Positions 21,416 through 33,010 of a stretch of 64,000 nt of DNA are shown here, piece by piece. Each line of letters begins with the position of its first letter. The stretch's first letter is position 1. The notes beneath the pieces are model-generated. The model saw only the letters and a program-made list of their open reading frames with translations, did no database searches and had not been told where the DNA came from. Source of the stretch: Cricetomys ansorgei (lineage: Eukaryota; Chordata; Mammalia; Rodentia; Nesomyidae); the NCBI GenBank assembly GCA_026225945.1, contig JAMJFZ010004031.1, positions 7,120,501 to 7,184,500 of the forward strand. Direction: 5' to 3'. Position numbers and translations under genes: made by a program.

Positions 21416-24185
21416 CTGGCCTTTGCCTACAGCTTTGCAGAAGAGAAGTGGCTTCTACCCAGGTCTCCCCTCCCCCCAGCGCCACGGGCAGGTTTGTAAA
21501 GAGAGCGGTGTGAGGTCTGAAAAGTTATGTATCGTCCAAGGAGAAAGATATTGGTCGCGGTGCGCAGTGAAAGATAAGTGCTTTATAGCCACAGAGAATC
21601 AACATGTCGCCTCTGTTTCTGCAGCTCCCAAATGATGGCAATGCTACCGAAGAGAGTCTGTCCCTGTGTTAATTGGAAGTTAGTGAAATGGGAAATGAGT
21701 GGGCAGTGGCGTGTTTCGTGGCATTATTTCTCCTTAGGGACGTCCAAGGTCTAAGGCTGCATGCAAGAATGAGCCATCTTGCCAGAAAGTGTGTGTTTTT
21801 AGTTAAATCTGACTGAAGTCTGGAAGTGGTGAGTTAAAGCGATCACACGGGGGCCTAGAGGTTCCCATAGCCGCTTGCTTACAGGGGTTACGAGAGTGAA
21901 GACAGCTTGTAGTTGTAATTTTCTGGACAGCAAGGACGGTTGCTTAGGTGGCAAGGTGAATGTTCAAGGGCAAAATCCCCAAGCCTGTCTTGATAAGGAG
22001 AGCTCACTTACTAATCCCAGCTCCAGACAGTTTGCAGAGGACTCCATGCCCCCCCTGGCTTTACACTTTCCTCGTTCCTCGCTATATGAGAAAGGTTTTA
22101 AACTATTTTTAAATGACAATGTTTCTCATCATCTGCAAAATACGGTGTTGGATTTTGCAGCGGTTGGAACAGCGGGCTTGATAAAGCAAGCTTTGAGGGC
22201 TAATACAAATGGAACTAAAGGAATGGCTATAAACATACAGTTCTTTGAGGCAAACTGTCTCCCTTTGGGGATGGGGCAGGTGGCACTGCATACAGCGACT
22301 GTAAATGTGGTGGGTCACTGTTGCCTTTTCAAAAGTAGGGCAAATATGCCCACAGACGCACAGACACAAGATTTTTTACTTGCTAGGTTTTTTTTTTTTT
22401 CCCAAAATGGGTCAGACTGAGAGTTTTTCATTTAAAATTTGCAAACTTACCTTTTCTTATGCATGAAGTTGAAAGGGGAACTTTATACTTGTGTTATTTT
22501 GTTCTATCTTCACATTTTGGATTAAAATTAATCTATTCTTCAATTTAAAAAGTATATTCATAAATAGTAAACATTACAACTATTTTACCTCTCTCCAGCT
22601 AGACACAGGATTGCTGTAAACAGTCCTTTCTTTTTTTTTTTTTTTAATTAAGAAAGATCAATACAACCTCATTCAGGACATTTAATGGAGGGAGAGCTTC
22701 CAAGCCTGTAATGAAATCTATATTAAATTTTGAGGTCAAGTGTTTTTGTAAGGAAACTTGGTGTTGTGTATGTTCTAAATGAATGTAAGAATATGCTGTA
22801 AAAAATGATTTCACCATACTCTATAACCTCCTCCAAAAAAAAGGCAAAAAATTCAGGGACTCTTTTTCCATTCTGTAAAAATGCAGTAATTTGATATAAA
22901 AATTATATAGAACAGTTAAGATGGTAAAAATTTCTTAATGCATTGAGAGGAAACTAAAAGAACTTTTTTTTTTTAGCCCTTTTTATGTCTGCAGAACTTG
23001 AAATGGCAAGGAGTGTGTAAAAAGCATTTTACTACCAACGTCAGGTACCAGTAAAATGTGCAAGTAATTATTTTTCCAAAGCCAACCGTAAGTTGAATAT
23101 TTTAGTTACTGATTTTCTCATAAATGATCCAAATGTTTAGTTACATCTGCTATCAGATGAAAAATCTTGCATTTGATTCTATTCTGTCTTTTGCACATTA
23201 AAGCTGGTAAATGCTTTGTGTTAATCTTCTTTTGATAGCGATGAACTGGACTGGAACATGTGCCTTTGAGTTAAAAAAACCAACCCGAGTTCATTTCTCT
23301 TTCTGGAACTTGGCGTTGGTCCTGGCCTCACTTTTCATGCACACAGGCTGCCAGGACATGACAAGCTGTAGGAAAATGTGAAGACAGTGCAAGGTTTACG
23401 TTGAAGAGTATATATATGAAGGTATTAAATGGCTAATAGCTGAGGTTAAATCAGGAGGTCTATCAGTTATTCTCCACACAGTCATTTTAAGGTACCTCTG
23501 CACAGAGGGGTTTTCTTGCGTTCTATATTTACGAGCCTCTAAATTATTTTACCCTGCAACTTCAAAACTCAATAACCAAATACCAAATTTATGTATTTTT
23601 AAGGTGACTAAGGCTAAGGATACGAGAAGCAGATTGGTTTATGGAAGCGAGCAAGCACTGTAAATTGTATTTTAAAATACAAACTCAGCTTCAGTTTCTG
23701 ACAGAAATCTCGTGGCCAGCTCATCACTTTTCCAGGTCGGCTTTAAACCCGCAAGGGAAAACTACATTTTCCACATTAGAAGTTCATATTTAAGTTTCGT
23801 TAACTGCAAAATCACTCTGAAGCTGAGTGTTTTATGAAAAGGGCCATTCCGCGTGTTGGTTCCATCGATTACGTATGAATGTATAAAAATCTAGTTTAAA
23901 GACCAGTAAAAGTGAGGAAATTCCAAGTCAAGAGAGCTAATTCCATTCATAATTCATCCCCTGTTGCAGGCCCTAGGAAACTTGTGGTTTATAGTGACAC
24001 GTACCAAGTAAGTTGACTTGCTTTGTAAGCGGGGAAATAACTTACTTTGACCTTGCTGGAAGGGGCTTAACTTGATAAAAGGAAAGAATGTTGGGCTAAG
24101 CTTTTGGTTACTCAGGAATTTTCCAATCTCACCCCTTTTTTCAGATTTTCACTTTTGAAAATATAAACATTGAAGAACACAGTGT

Positions 24186-24236
<51 letters not shown>

Positions 24237-26004
24237 CTGCGGTCGGATTGGCTTTTACTCAACTATTGCCTTCCTGCTTCTACATCTGTCCGATAATTCT
24301 GCACAGTAACTCAAATACTGGAGATGCACAGGCCCTGTAATAAGCAAACAGCATATGTAATTGTTCTGCCCTTCACCACCTTAACCCCCAGCCTTCCCTT
24401 CATTCACAGGGAATTAGTTTAATAAACTCTCAAGAGTTTAATGATGATACAAGGTTCAAATGCCACATCCTCAACCCTAAGGTTTTTAAGGGAATTGACA
24501 AGAAATCCACCTAGACTTTGCATTCTGATTTTGGAAAAACAACTTGAAAATCCCACATTAGGCTGAGGGTTAGAATGTCCACACAATCTTCTCAAATCTT
24601 ACATAATCTATCTATTCATTTCCCAAGGCTATCTCATGCAAGCTTCTGCCTTCCCCGAGTTTTGGTGTTGAGAAAGACTTTTAAACGTTTCCATCAAGTT
24701 TCTTAAACATTCTAAGGAACTGTAATTTTAAACCAGACTGGTGCGATCGGTAAAGACTTTCCCAGAGAGCCTCTACATAGTAGCAACCTTAATCTGATGT
24801 GAACTCAGATGACCTCTAAAATACATCTTGAAAATGTGGGTTTCCAGTAGAAAAGGCTGCTATCTAGGGTTGTAGGTAGGGTTGGCCAGGACCAGTTAAT
24901 ACCCACCCAACATGCTTCATTAAACTGGAACAAACATGATGCAGAATTACTAGCTCCCTGTTTTCTTAAATGTAGTTCATTTTGTGTCCTTACTGTTTAA
25001 TGTGCGGAGGGATTTCCCGTCTCTGAAGTACAGCCATTTGTCACCTGTTTGGCTAGCCCCTGTAACAGTTGGAGCTCTGTTCCTCCTGTGAAAGATTCTG
25101 GGACTCCACATCCAGGCTGCAGTCTTCGGGCTCCTCCCAGAACACAGTGGTCCCTGAGGTTGTGGAACTCTCTTTTGCAAGTCAGTACCTGAGGATCCCT
25201 GTTCCACGCTTCATTCCTCTATGTCCAAGAGCCTAGAAGAAAAGCCTGGAGCCATTCACTCACCTGGATGAAGACATAAAGAGGTAAGCTTTCATAACGA
25301 GGGGCCATATATCAAAACGCGTTGCTTCTGGAGTAATGGGTGTAACTGGTGCTTAGACATAGTGCTTTCTGCCAGAGCGTAAAACACACGCTGGTGCCAA
25401 ATGTGCCAAGGCTGGTGAAACCACTTAAGTCATCAACCTACCAACCAGTGTCCTTAAAAAAAAAAGGTATGATTTTTTTTCTTACAGGTATGATTTTTTT
25501 AATTGAAGAGGGCCCACTAGTACCTAATCATCTTTAAGGATATGGAAACTACCATTAAATATCTCTAGTAAAAATTGGCCAGTTTTAAATGAAAATGTCA
25601 TATATGTTGCACACACACACACACCAGTGTATTAGTATACAAATGTGACTTGTTTCTAACAATGACAGATGTGTTTATTTTTATGGATTGGCACAGGAGC
25701 ACACAAAGCTCTTTGTAAACTATAACACTCGTTACAAATGCACGTTTTTCCTAAGTATTCACATAGCTCTTCACCATCACTCCATCCACTCACTAATTTT
25801 TGAGTTCCCACTGCAAAGACTCAATTCGTGCTCTTTGGAGAAACACCAATTCTTTGAAATGCTGAGCTCAAATATGGAGTCTTCACAGTGCAAAACTTTC
25901 AAGAGTGCTTTCATGAAACTATTAAATAAATATTTGCAAGCTTGTGAACTTGGGAGGTTTTTCTTTTCAAAGAACTGGATTCGTATAGGAAAGGCTTTCT
26001 GATA
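21416..26004. other. Unique sequence without recognisable transposons
   Basis: About 4.6 kb to the right of the CpG island with only simple repeats (T tracts near 22388 and 22630, TG array at 24182). It is AT-rich with many TTTAAA and TTAAAT words and no exon. The lack of SINEs, LINEs and LTRs is unusual for rodent intergenic DNA. Confidence 0.5.
24182..24236. repeat. (TG)n microsatellite, long and pure
   Basis: About 27 TG units with a single TA interruption near the left end. Length and purity predict a polymorphic locus. Confidence 0.98.
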
Positions 26005-26085
26005 AACTGATATGAGGACGTAATTCAGTAATAGAGAGGTTGCCTACCCATGGGTTTGATTAGCAGCTCCAGACAGATGACATTC
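26005..26085 (+). repeat. ID/tRNA-like SINE remnant
   Basis: GAGGACGTAATTCAGTAATAG, GAGAGGTTGCCTACCCATGG and GTTTGATTAGCAGCTCC resemble the ID-type order 'ggatgtagctcagtggtagag...cttgcct...gttcgatccccagc'. It is diverged and short. Confidence 0.45.
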
Positions 26086-28244
26086 TGAAAAGTGAGCAGA
26101 AGAAATAATTTTTAAAAATCCACTAGATTGCAATCCAGTTCTGGTTTATGATCAAGTAAAGAAAACTAGAGAGGAGTTGAATGTGTCAAAAGGAGTGTCA
26201 GCCTAAATTCTGTTCATAATTCTTTCACAATGAATTGGGGTGCAGTTTTGATGTCTCTGCACTTCGTTTTATGGATACAGATCACACTGACCCATTTAAT
26301 TTCTAGAGAGTGTAGCTTTGGTAATAGAGTCAGCTCTCCTAGGCACCTACCAGGTTGCTCTTTAGTCATATGATGTGAGTCAGAGGAAACACCTTTACTG
26401 AACACTTTTTGAAAGCATCAATTCCAAAAGACGCAGCTCTTATGTCTCCCAATGCAATGGACACTACATCCAACCCCGAGGGTTCGCTACAGGTTCGTGC
26501 GTTTATCTCAAGCTGTTCTTGGCAACTGTAAGCCAAGTGTGACACTCAGAATGAATTCTATCTATAGTTATCAAATGAAAGTCCGACCTTTAGTCACGTG
26601 CTCTCAAACCTTTTACAATGTTCTAGCTGCCCATTGATGACATCACAGACCACATGAGAGAACAACAGGTGGGAAATGGGCAGCTGGATCCCTACAGGCT
26701 CAGAGCATTTAAAACCACTTTGAACTCTCCCAGCTGCCCTTTGTTTTTTTAATTATCTTTGAGGAAATTCCAAAACCCATATAACAACTACCTTAAAAGC
26801 ATCAGGAGTATTTTAATTGGATAATAACCATCCACATTTTCCTTCTGATAAATTGAAAAAAAATAGAAATGAAATTTTACGATTATTATAAACTGCACTG
26901 CAGACCCAAGGGACAAGAGCAGCTATGAAAATACGTCTATGTATTTGATATCAACTCAACATGAATTTAGACTTTAAAATGATTCATCTCAAAATCTCAA
27001 GCTTCTTATTAAAGCTTAGAAAACAGCATTCACACGATGAAAACAATAATCTATAGTCATGCTTGACATTATAGTGTGGATGTTTCAACAGATGCTATGC
27101 CAAATTCAGAGACTGACTTAGTCTTCAAATTTGAGCTTATGATAAAAGCTGTACATTTATAAACTTCTATAAATGTGATCTACATATTTATAAATCAATG
27201 AATTAATCATATACAAATTTTATTTATAAAGATGAAAGATGGTGAAAGGTTTTTTCTTTGAAAATATTTTTTTTCTGTCTCCTTGAATTAAAGCTATTAA
27301 CTATAAGAAGGGAAAATGACCTTTAAAACATTGAAAACCTGATAAACTGGGCTGAGGGGGGCTCAAAAGTGAACTTTAGCAATGAGTTTGTAGTTGTTTT
27401 CTGCATTCTTTTACTCTCAATTTAGGGGTAGGAAAAGGAAAGATAGAAATCTTCGCTGCTTTTACAAGCAGCCTTGATACAGAAAGAGAGAAAGGTAGAA
27501 ATCTTCACAGCCTCTTTTTAGGCTGTCCTAAACTCAAATCTCTCCAACCTTTGTTCTTTGAGGAATTATCACACCAACGACAACAACAACCCGACCAATG
27601 AAACACCAACCAATACTCACCCCTACTCTCAAGGCTTCAGATCTTTTTACCCTAAGCCAAAAGTTCCCATAAGCCCATGCAGCACGCAATCTCAAAGACA
27701 AGCTACAGATGCCAGAACGACTGCACCTAACCAAATTATAACCACCTGCATCAAGCATTCCAATTCCAACTCACAAGCATCTACCACACCTGGGGTGGGA
27801 ACACAACTCTAATCCAAACGTCATTTTGCATTTTTAAAGAAACTGTAATAACAAAAACTTCTTCCAAGTGTTGCTCTACAGGAGTTACTTAAAAATATGT
27901 TCAAATTATATGAATACAAAAATGTATTTGAACTTGGGGCAATCCACTCAGCCAGGCCTGGGTAGACCAGGCCTTCTGTGAGATTCCTCGTTGACACTAT
28001 ATATTTTTATCTTAGAATTAATGCTACTTACCATCCATATGATCACTTAACTCTACAGCATAACATTTCCAATTGAAAACGGCCAGAGAAATTGACAAGG
28101 ACAATAGGAAAGTGGGAAATACATTGCACTTAAGCCCAGGTTTATAAAAGCCATCCAAATGCCATGCTAGCAAAACTAAGCCCCGATGAGTATTTATCTA
28201 ACTGTGCATAGTCAGTTCCACTTTAGAGCTGCTACCTACTGAAG
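26086..28244. other. Unique AT-rich sequence, nothing recognised
   Basis: No repeat family identified in 2.2 kb. The stretch 27558-27812 is C/A-rich on the plus strand (many ACC, CAA words), but its 84-codon frame shows no known motif. No exon supported. Confidence 0.45.
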
Positions 28245-28378
28245 AGCTTACCTCTGTGAGGACTAAGTAGATTACACCTACACCTGACCTCTGCCCCTAA
28301 CATGTTGTTTTACAAGTCTGAGCCTATGTTTCTTTCATAAAATGAAGGTTATAATTAATACCTCTCTGAAGTGTGAGT
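28245..28378 (+). repeat. MIR SINE remnant (sense)
   Basis: GTTTTACAAGTCTGAGCCTA, TTTCTTTCATAAAATGAAGG and TAATTAATACCTCTCTGAAG follow the MIR core ('gcctcagtttcctcatctgtaaaatgggg ataat...tacctacc'). Confidence 0.6.
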
Positions 28379-29493
28379 GTTAGTACCAAAAGCATCACAT
28401 CCACAAGTTCTCTGGAACACAACCTTGCTCAGAAATTCCTGATGGTGGCGGTACAGAAGGAAACAAAGCTAGCACCTTGTCCTCACGGTTCTGCATTTTC
28501 TACCGTTTTGGAGTTTAGTCCAGGAAAAGACCATTTAAACACAATGATTGCAGCTTACTTATCCTCGGAATCATTCCCTTGATGTAAACTTGAGATCTCC
28601 AGAGCAGTCTGTCTTTCCTCCCTGATCACCACCTCAAGGAAAAAACTTCCATGTGTCATGGGAGACCTTACTTCTTTACCCTTCATGTGATAACCTTTCC
28701 CAGACAAGTCAAGTTAGAAACTAACCCAAAGGCCCTGAAGCACTCATTTGCATAAGACAAGGGGGAAATCCCTGCTAATCCATTCTGGGGCATGTAGAGA
28801 ATGCACAAATGGCAGCCAACAGCATACAGAGGTATGGGGTTTTTTTCTCTTTTTAATTCTTCTGGGAAGTAACTTTTAGATCCCAAGATTGATCCTGTGA
28901 TTAGCTTTTATGACCAAGTTATAAACTCTTGAACATAAGGACCCTGAATCGAAGTGCTGACACCCCTATAACTGGAGCTGTGTGACTGGCACCCCCATCA
29001 CGCTGTGATGGATGCACAAAGTACACTTGGGATAATTGGCGCATAATGAGGTGGAGGGAACCTGATGCAACTTCTATGAAGGAGTATCTGGAATAGTTAA
29101 CCAACCGCTTGACCTAGATCATTCATTGTTGTGTGGACATCAAAGGAAAGAAGTCTCCGAGAGAATGGAAAGAACTGTGAAGGTTCTTCAGAAGGGAAAC
29201 CTAAGTTGCCCTGGATGAAAAAAGCACTGCCAATAAATGGGGCCCTGGTGGGGGAAAGCACAGAACTTGGACGGGCTCAGCCTGCTCTGGAACTGGAAGG
29301 TTCCATGGAACAGGTTTAATCTGAACCCTCCCTTTGTGTTTCCTGATTTTGTTTGCCAAGGTTAGCTGGTTCTCACTGGGGCAGACCGGACAGTGTGTGT
29401 GCACTGGGATCTGCTTCATTTTAACCTTTTGTCTTGTCTCTCCAAAATTAAATTAAAATGATATTCTGACCTTGTGCTTGCTTAAAAACCAAC
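28379..29493. other. Unique sequence, nothing recognised
   Basis: No repeat family or exon recognised. Confidence 0.5.
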
Positions 29494-29675
29494 CCTCAGT
29501 TCCTCATGTTGTAATGTCCCCCAACCAAAAAATTATTTTCACTGCTACTTCATAACTGTGATTTTGCTGTTACGGATTGTAATGTAGATATCAGATATGC
29601 AGATGGTTTTGGATGACCCTGTGAAATAGTTATTTAAGCCCCAAAGGGGTTGCGACCCACAGGTTGAGAACTGCC
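29494..29675 (+). mobile_element. URR1 (rodent non-autonomous hAT), 5'-truncated
   Basis: AGTTCCTCATGTTGTAATG, GCTACTTCATAACTGTGATT, ATCAGATATGCAG and CCAAAGGGGTTGCGACCCAC lead into the terminal GGTTGAGAACTG. These match the rodent URR1 order as I know it. The left terminal inverted repeat is missing. The same family recurs in inverted orientation at 55920-56141, and the two share long diverged matches. Confidence 0.8.
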
Positions 29676-30007
29676 TGCTGCTCTAGTCCTTGGTGAAAAG
29701 CCCAGGATTTGTTTTGCCTTTCATTTCTTCAGGGCAGACATGCAAGGCCTCACAGCTGCTCCCTCTGCCTGCTGTAAGTATTTCTGTTTTCATAGTATGG
29801 ACTTGTCGTTTTTAGCACATTTATCTTGGTGACACTTTGATTTGCTCACATGTTATCTGTGCATTTTTTTCTTTATTTTTCAGGGCACTATTGAGCAAAA
29901 AGTTCAAAGGCCTCCCATATGCTCTCTTCCCTCTCACACAGATAGCATCTTCCGTTGTCAATATCACTCTTTTAAATGGCATGTCTGTTATAATTGATGG
30001 GCCTATA
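29676..30007. other. Unique sequence, nothing recognised
   Basis: Short interval between URR1 and the CAY repeat. No exon or repeat family seen. Confidence 0.5.
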
Positions 30008-30600
30008 TCATCATCATCACAACCACTATAACCATCATTATCACCCACCACCACCACCACCACCACCACCACCACCACCATCATCACCATCATCACCACC
30101 ATCACCATCATTATCATCACCACCATCACCACCACCACCACCACCACCACCATCATCATCACCACCACCATCACCATCATCACCATCATCACCATCATTA
30201 TCATCACCACCACCACCACCATCATCATCACCACCATCACCATCATTATCATCATCACCACCACCATCATCATCATCATCACCATCATCACCACCACCAC
30301 CACCATCACATCATCATCACCATCACCATCACCACCACCACCACCACCACCATCATCATTATCATCACCACCACCACCACCATCACCATCATCACCACCA
30401 TCACCATCACCACCACCACCCACCACCATCATCATCATCATCACCATCACCACCACCACCACCACCACCATCATCACCACCACCATCATCACCACCACCA
30501 CCACCATCATTATCATCACCACCACCACCATCACCACCATCATCACCATCATCATTGTCATCAACCATCATCAACATCATCATCAGCACCACCATCACCC
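30008..30600. repeat. Long (CAC/CAT)n trinucleotide repeat
   Basis: About 590 bases made almost wholly of CAC and CAT triplets, with a few CAA, TTA and GTC interruptions near the ends. Local blocks such as a (CAC) run followed by (CAT) runs recur, suggesting internal duplication. It gives long low-complexity frames (poly-His/Pro/Ser on plus, Met/Val/Gly/Asp on minus) that are not genes. Confidence 0.97.
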
Positions 30601-30644
30601 AGAGTCAGTCATTTTTATCCAGGACTCACTCTTGGCGTTGACAT

Positions 30645-31078
30645 TCCATACCATGTGTTGCCATTGTGGTGTCACACAGAACAGTTTTACCACCCTTTTA
30701 AAATTCCTCCGTACGGTTGTGTTTAGCCCTCTGTCCACGAACTCCCAACATCGCTATTCTTCTTACTGTCTGCCACAATCTTCCTTTTTCCAGCATGTCA
30801 TCTACTCGGAATCCTCTACTATGCAGCCTTTTTAGATTGACTTCTTCCACTCACTTAGTCATAAACACTTAAGTTTCCTCTAGGTTTTTTTCAAAGCTTG
30901 GTAGCTCATTCTACTTAGTGATAACAATACTCCGTTGTCTAGATGGACCACGGTTGGTCAGTTCATCAACTCAATGGCATCTTCATTGCTTCCGGGTTTC
31001 ACCAATCATGAATAAATCTGCTATAAATGCAATGTGCATGATTTTCTGTGGACACATTGTGTTTTGATAGTTTACTTA
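30645..31078 (-). repeat. Ancient L1 (L1M-type) 3' region, antisense
   Basis: It reads in order ACAGAACAGTTTTACCACCC, TACTGTCTGCCACAATCTTC, CCAGCATGTCATCTACTCGG, ATGCAGCCTTTTTAGATTG, GGTAGCTCATTCTACTTAGT, ACTCCGTTGTCTAGATGGAC and ATGAATAAATCTGCTATAAA. This is the known order of the mammalian L1M 3' segment on the reverse strand. It is diverged and has no open reading frame. It directly follows the CAY repeat. Confidence 0.75.
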
Positions 31079-31079
31079 A

Positions 31080-31163
31080 TGTCTGTCTTCTCTATGAGAC
31101 TTTAAACTCCTAGCAATAAGCAACTTTGTTTTACTTCATTACCAGTGGCAAGCAGAGAGACTG
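31080..31163 (+). repeat. L2 LINE 3' remnant (sense)
   Basis: TGTCTGTCTTCTCTATGAGA, CTTTAAACTCCTAGCAATAA and CAACTTTGTTTTACTTCATT resemble the L2 3' motif 'ctgtctcccccactagaatgtaagctcc...ttgtctgttttgttcactg'. Confidence 0.5.
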
Positions 31164-31164
31164 G

Positions 31165-31340
31165 CCCCCGCTCATTTCATTCATTCATTGTCTAATCATT
31201 CAAAATTCCTATTGTCTACTTCCAATGTGCCGTAATGCAACAGAGAGCAAAACAGAGATTCTGTGGCCTCCCATTCTGGCTATGACAGCAAACACTAAAT
31301 GAGCTCAACACAGAATGTCAATATGCAGACACTTATAGCA
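31165..31340 (-). repeat. L2 LINE 3' remnant (antisense)
   Basis: TTTCATTCATTCATTGTC is followed by ACTTCCAATGTGCC and CAGAGAGCAAAACAGAGATT. This matches the reversed L2 3' end, and the next part reads toward the L2 body. It is adjacent to an L2 scrap in the opposite direction. Confidence 0.5.
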
Positions 31341-31597
31341 ATAAATGCCTGGGAGGAAAATAGAGCAAGGAAAGTGAATAGGAAGTAGCAGCTGTGGGGG
31401 AGCTTTAGGGGTAGCCATGGGAAGCCCCTCTAAGATGGTTACCTTTGGAACAGAGACCTGGAGGAACCGAGGCTGAGTCATACAGCCACCCAAGAGAAGC
31501 AAAAAGGCCAAGGAAATTGTAAGGACCAGAGCCTCAGTTGCTGGATCAAGGGACAGGCTGGTGGTCAGTGGATGTGCTGGGTACACTTCTTGTTGGC
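31341..31597. other. Unique sequence, nothing recognised
   Basis: Gap between L2 and an antisense LTR. No feature supported. Confidence 0.45.
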
Positions 31598-31930
31598 ATG
31601 ACTAGATATCTGAGAGAAGCAACTTAATGGAGAAAAGGTTTGCTTTGGCTGATGGTTCAGAGAGTCCATCATGACAGGGAAGACATGGCAGCTGGCGTGG
31701 GTCAGCTCACTGTGGCGGAAGCTTCCCACATGATGCTGGCCAGAAAACAACAAACAAACAGACAAACACACAGAAATCTGGCCATAAGTGGGGTTGGACT
31801 GTAACCCCTAAATGACTATCACCACTGACCCTCTTCTGCCAGCAACGCTTCCTGCTATAAAGGTTCTACAGACTCCCAAAACAGGGGACCAAAGGTACAG
31901 ACACACGAGCCTGTAGAGCACATTTCACGG
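31598..31930 (-). mobile_element. Solo LTR, ERVL-MaLR (ORR1/MT) type, antisense
   Basis: GGAGAAAAGGTTTGCTTTGG, CAGAGAGTCCATCATGACAG, GAAGACATGGCAGCTGGCG, CTTCCCACATGATGCTGGCC and CAAAACAGGGGACCAAAGG give, on the minus strand, the MaLR 3' order 'gccatgatggact...' into the U5-like end. No internal sequence is seen. Edges are approximate. Confidence 0.6.
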
Positions 31931-32706
31931 TCAACATAGCAGTGGAGTTGTATAGTAGTAAGCTTACGGGACAGGTCACCAAAGAAGACATGGAGGCATT
32001 CTCATAGGTACAAACTCTGCCAGACCTCAGCAGACAGAACCTCTATCCTGGCTAGCACCATACTGGATGGTGGAACCCCAAGCATCTGAGCTCAGGTGGT
32101 TTTACTGATACAGAACTCTTCAGGTGTTCTATTGATAGCATATGCTGATCATGAGCAGTCAAACATTCTCCACGTAAATCCAACACCTGCAGATAAGACA
32201 AAACACCAAGGCCCAGGCAGCCCCTTTCCCAACAGTGCATAAAACAATTATTTTGTTCATGACTAAAAATAAACTTGCACAAGAGAGTTGAAACACAGAG
32301 TCGGAGAAGGAGGGAAGAACTCTGTCCCTTGCACTGTAATAAAAGACTGTAGAAGGACTGTTACTTGTCAGTATGTATGTTACGTGTAACATACATACTA
32401 TGTTGGGTTAGACTAGACTGTAATTTTATGCTTTAAAGACTATTTTAAATGAAAATGTTAATGTTGTATTTAGTGATAGTAGCTCAACACGAAACAAGCT
32501 CAACTATCACAAGTTTATTAAATACAAATATCCAACACACCAAGTGCTACCCAGCAATACTATCAGCAAAACACCCAGCAAAATGCACATGTGCCACTGT
32601 GACACAGGCAGTTCATGATCTCCTGGGGTATCTTCGCTGGACACTCATGTGTAGATGTAGCAGAATAGGGAAGTGGGTCATTTTGACAGCCAAAGGGGTT
32701 CGTTTC
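31931..32706. other. Unique sequence with a perfect 14-bp inverted repeat
   Basis: No repeat family recognised. It contains the near-palindrome at 32370-32399 described separately. Confidence 0.5.
32370..32399. repeat. Perfect inverted repeat, 14-bp arms
   Basis: AGTATGTATGTTAC (32370-32383), a two-base spacer GT, then GTAACATACATACT (32386-32399), an exact reverse complement. The loop is too short for a natural RNA hairpin, so cruciform potential or an accident of TATG repeats is more likely. Confidence 0.95.
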
Positions 32707-33010
32707 CCTGGGGAGACAGCTCAGCCAGTGAAGTACGGGCAGCACAAGGATAAGGACCTGAGTTTGGTCCCCAGAACCCGTGCTAAAAGGAGCTGGTGTG
32801 TGACACTGCTCACTTGTAATGCTAGTGCTGAGAAGTAAGAGACGAGAGGATCCCTGGGGTTCAGGAGCTAGCCTGTTTGTTAAACTTCAGGCCAATAAGA
32901 GACCTTGTCTCAAAAAGCAAGATGAATGGCTCCTTAGGAAGGACGTTAGAGTTGACCTCTGTCCCCCATACACATATGCACACGCGTACAGGTACACGAA
33001 AGAATTTTAT
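32707..33010 (+). repeat. B3-type SINE (sense)
   Basis: Head CTGGGGAGACAGCTCAGCCA, B box-like GAGTTTGGTCCCCAGAACCC, then GATCCCTGGGGTTCAGGAGC, CAGGCCAATAAGAGACC, TTGTCTCAAAAAGCAAGATG, and a CA-rich end with CATACACATATGCACACG. It is a near full-length element of the rodent B2/B3 group. Confidence 0.8.

Noticed and set aside
20943..21635. 230-codon open frame on the plus strand across the CpG island
   Set aside because: It opens with GTG, not ATG; the first ATG is at 21288, leaving about 115 codons. GC-rich DNA has few stops, frames are open on both strands here, and no domain is recognisable.
30008..30600. CRISPR-like array of short repeats
   Set aside because: Repeat units are 3 bp without unique spacers, in a eukaryotic genome; it is a trinucleotide repeat.
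29821..30641. Frames of 215-247 codons across the CAY repeat
   Set aside because: Pure translation of CAC/CAT triplets in several frames (His, Pro, Ser, Thr or Met, Val, Gly, Asp). There is no ordinary protein sequence of any length on either side.
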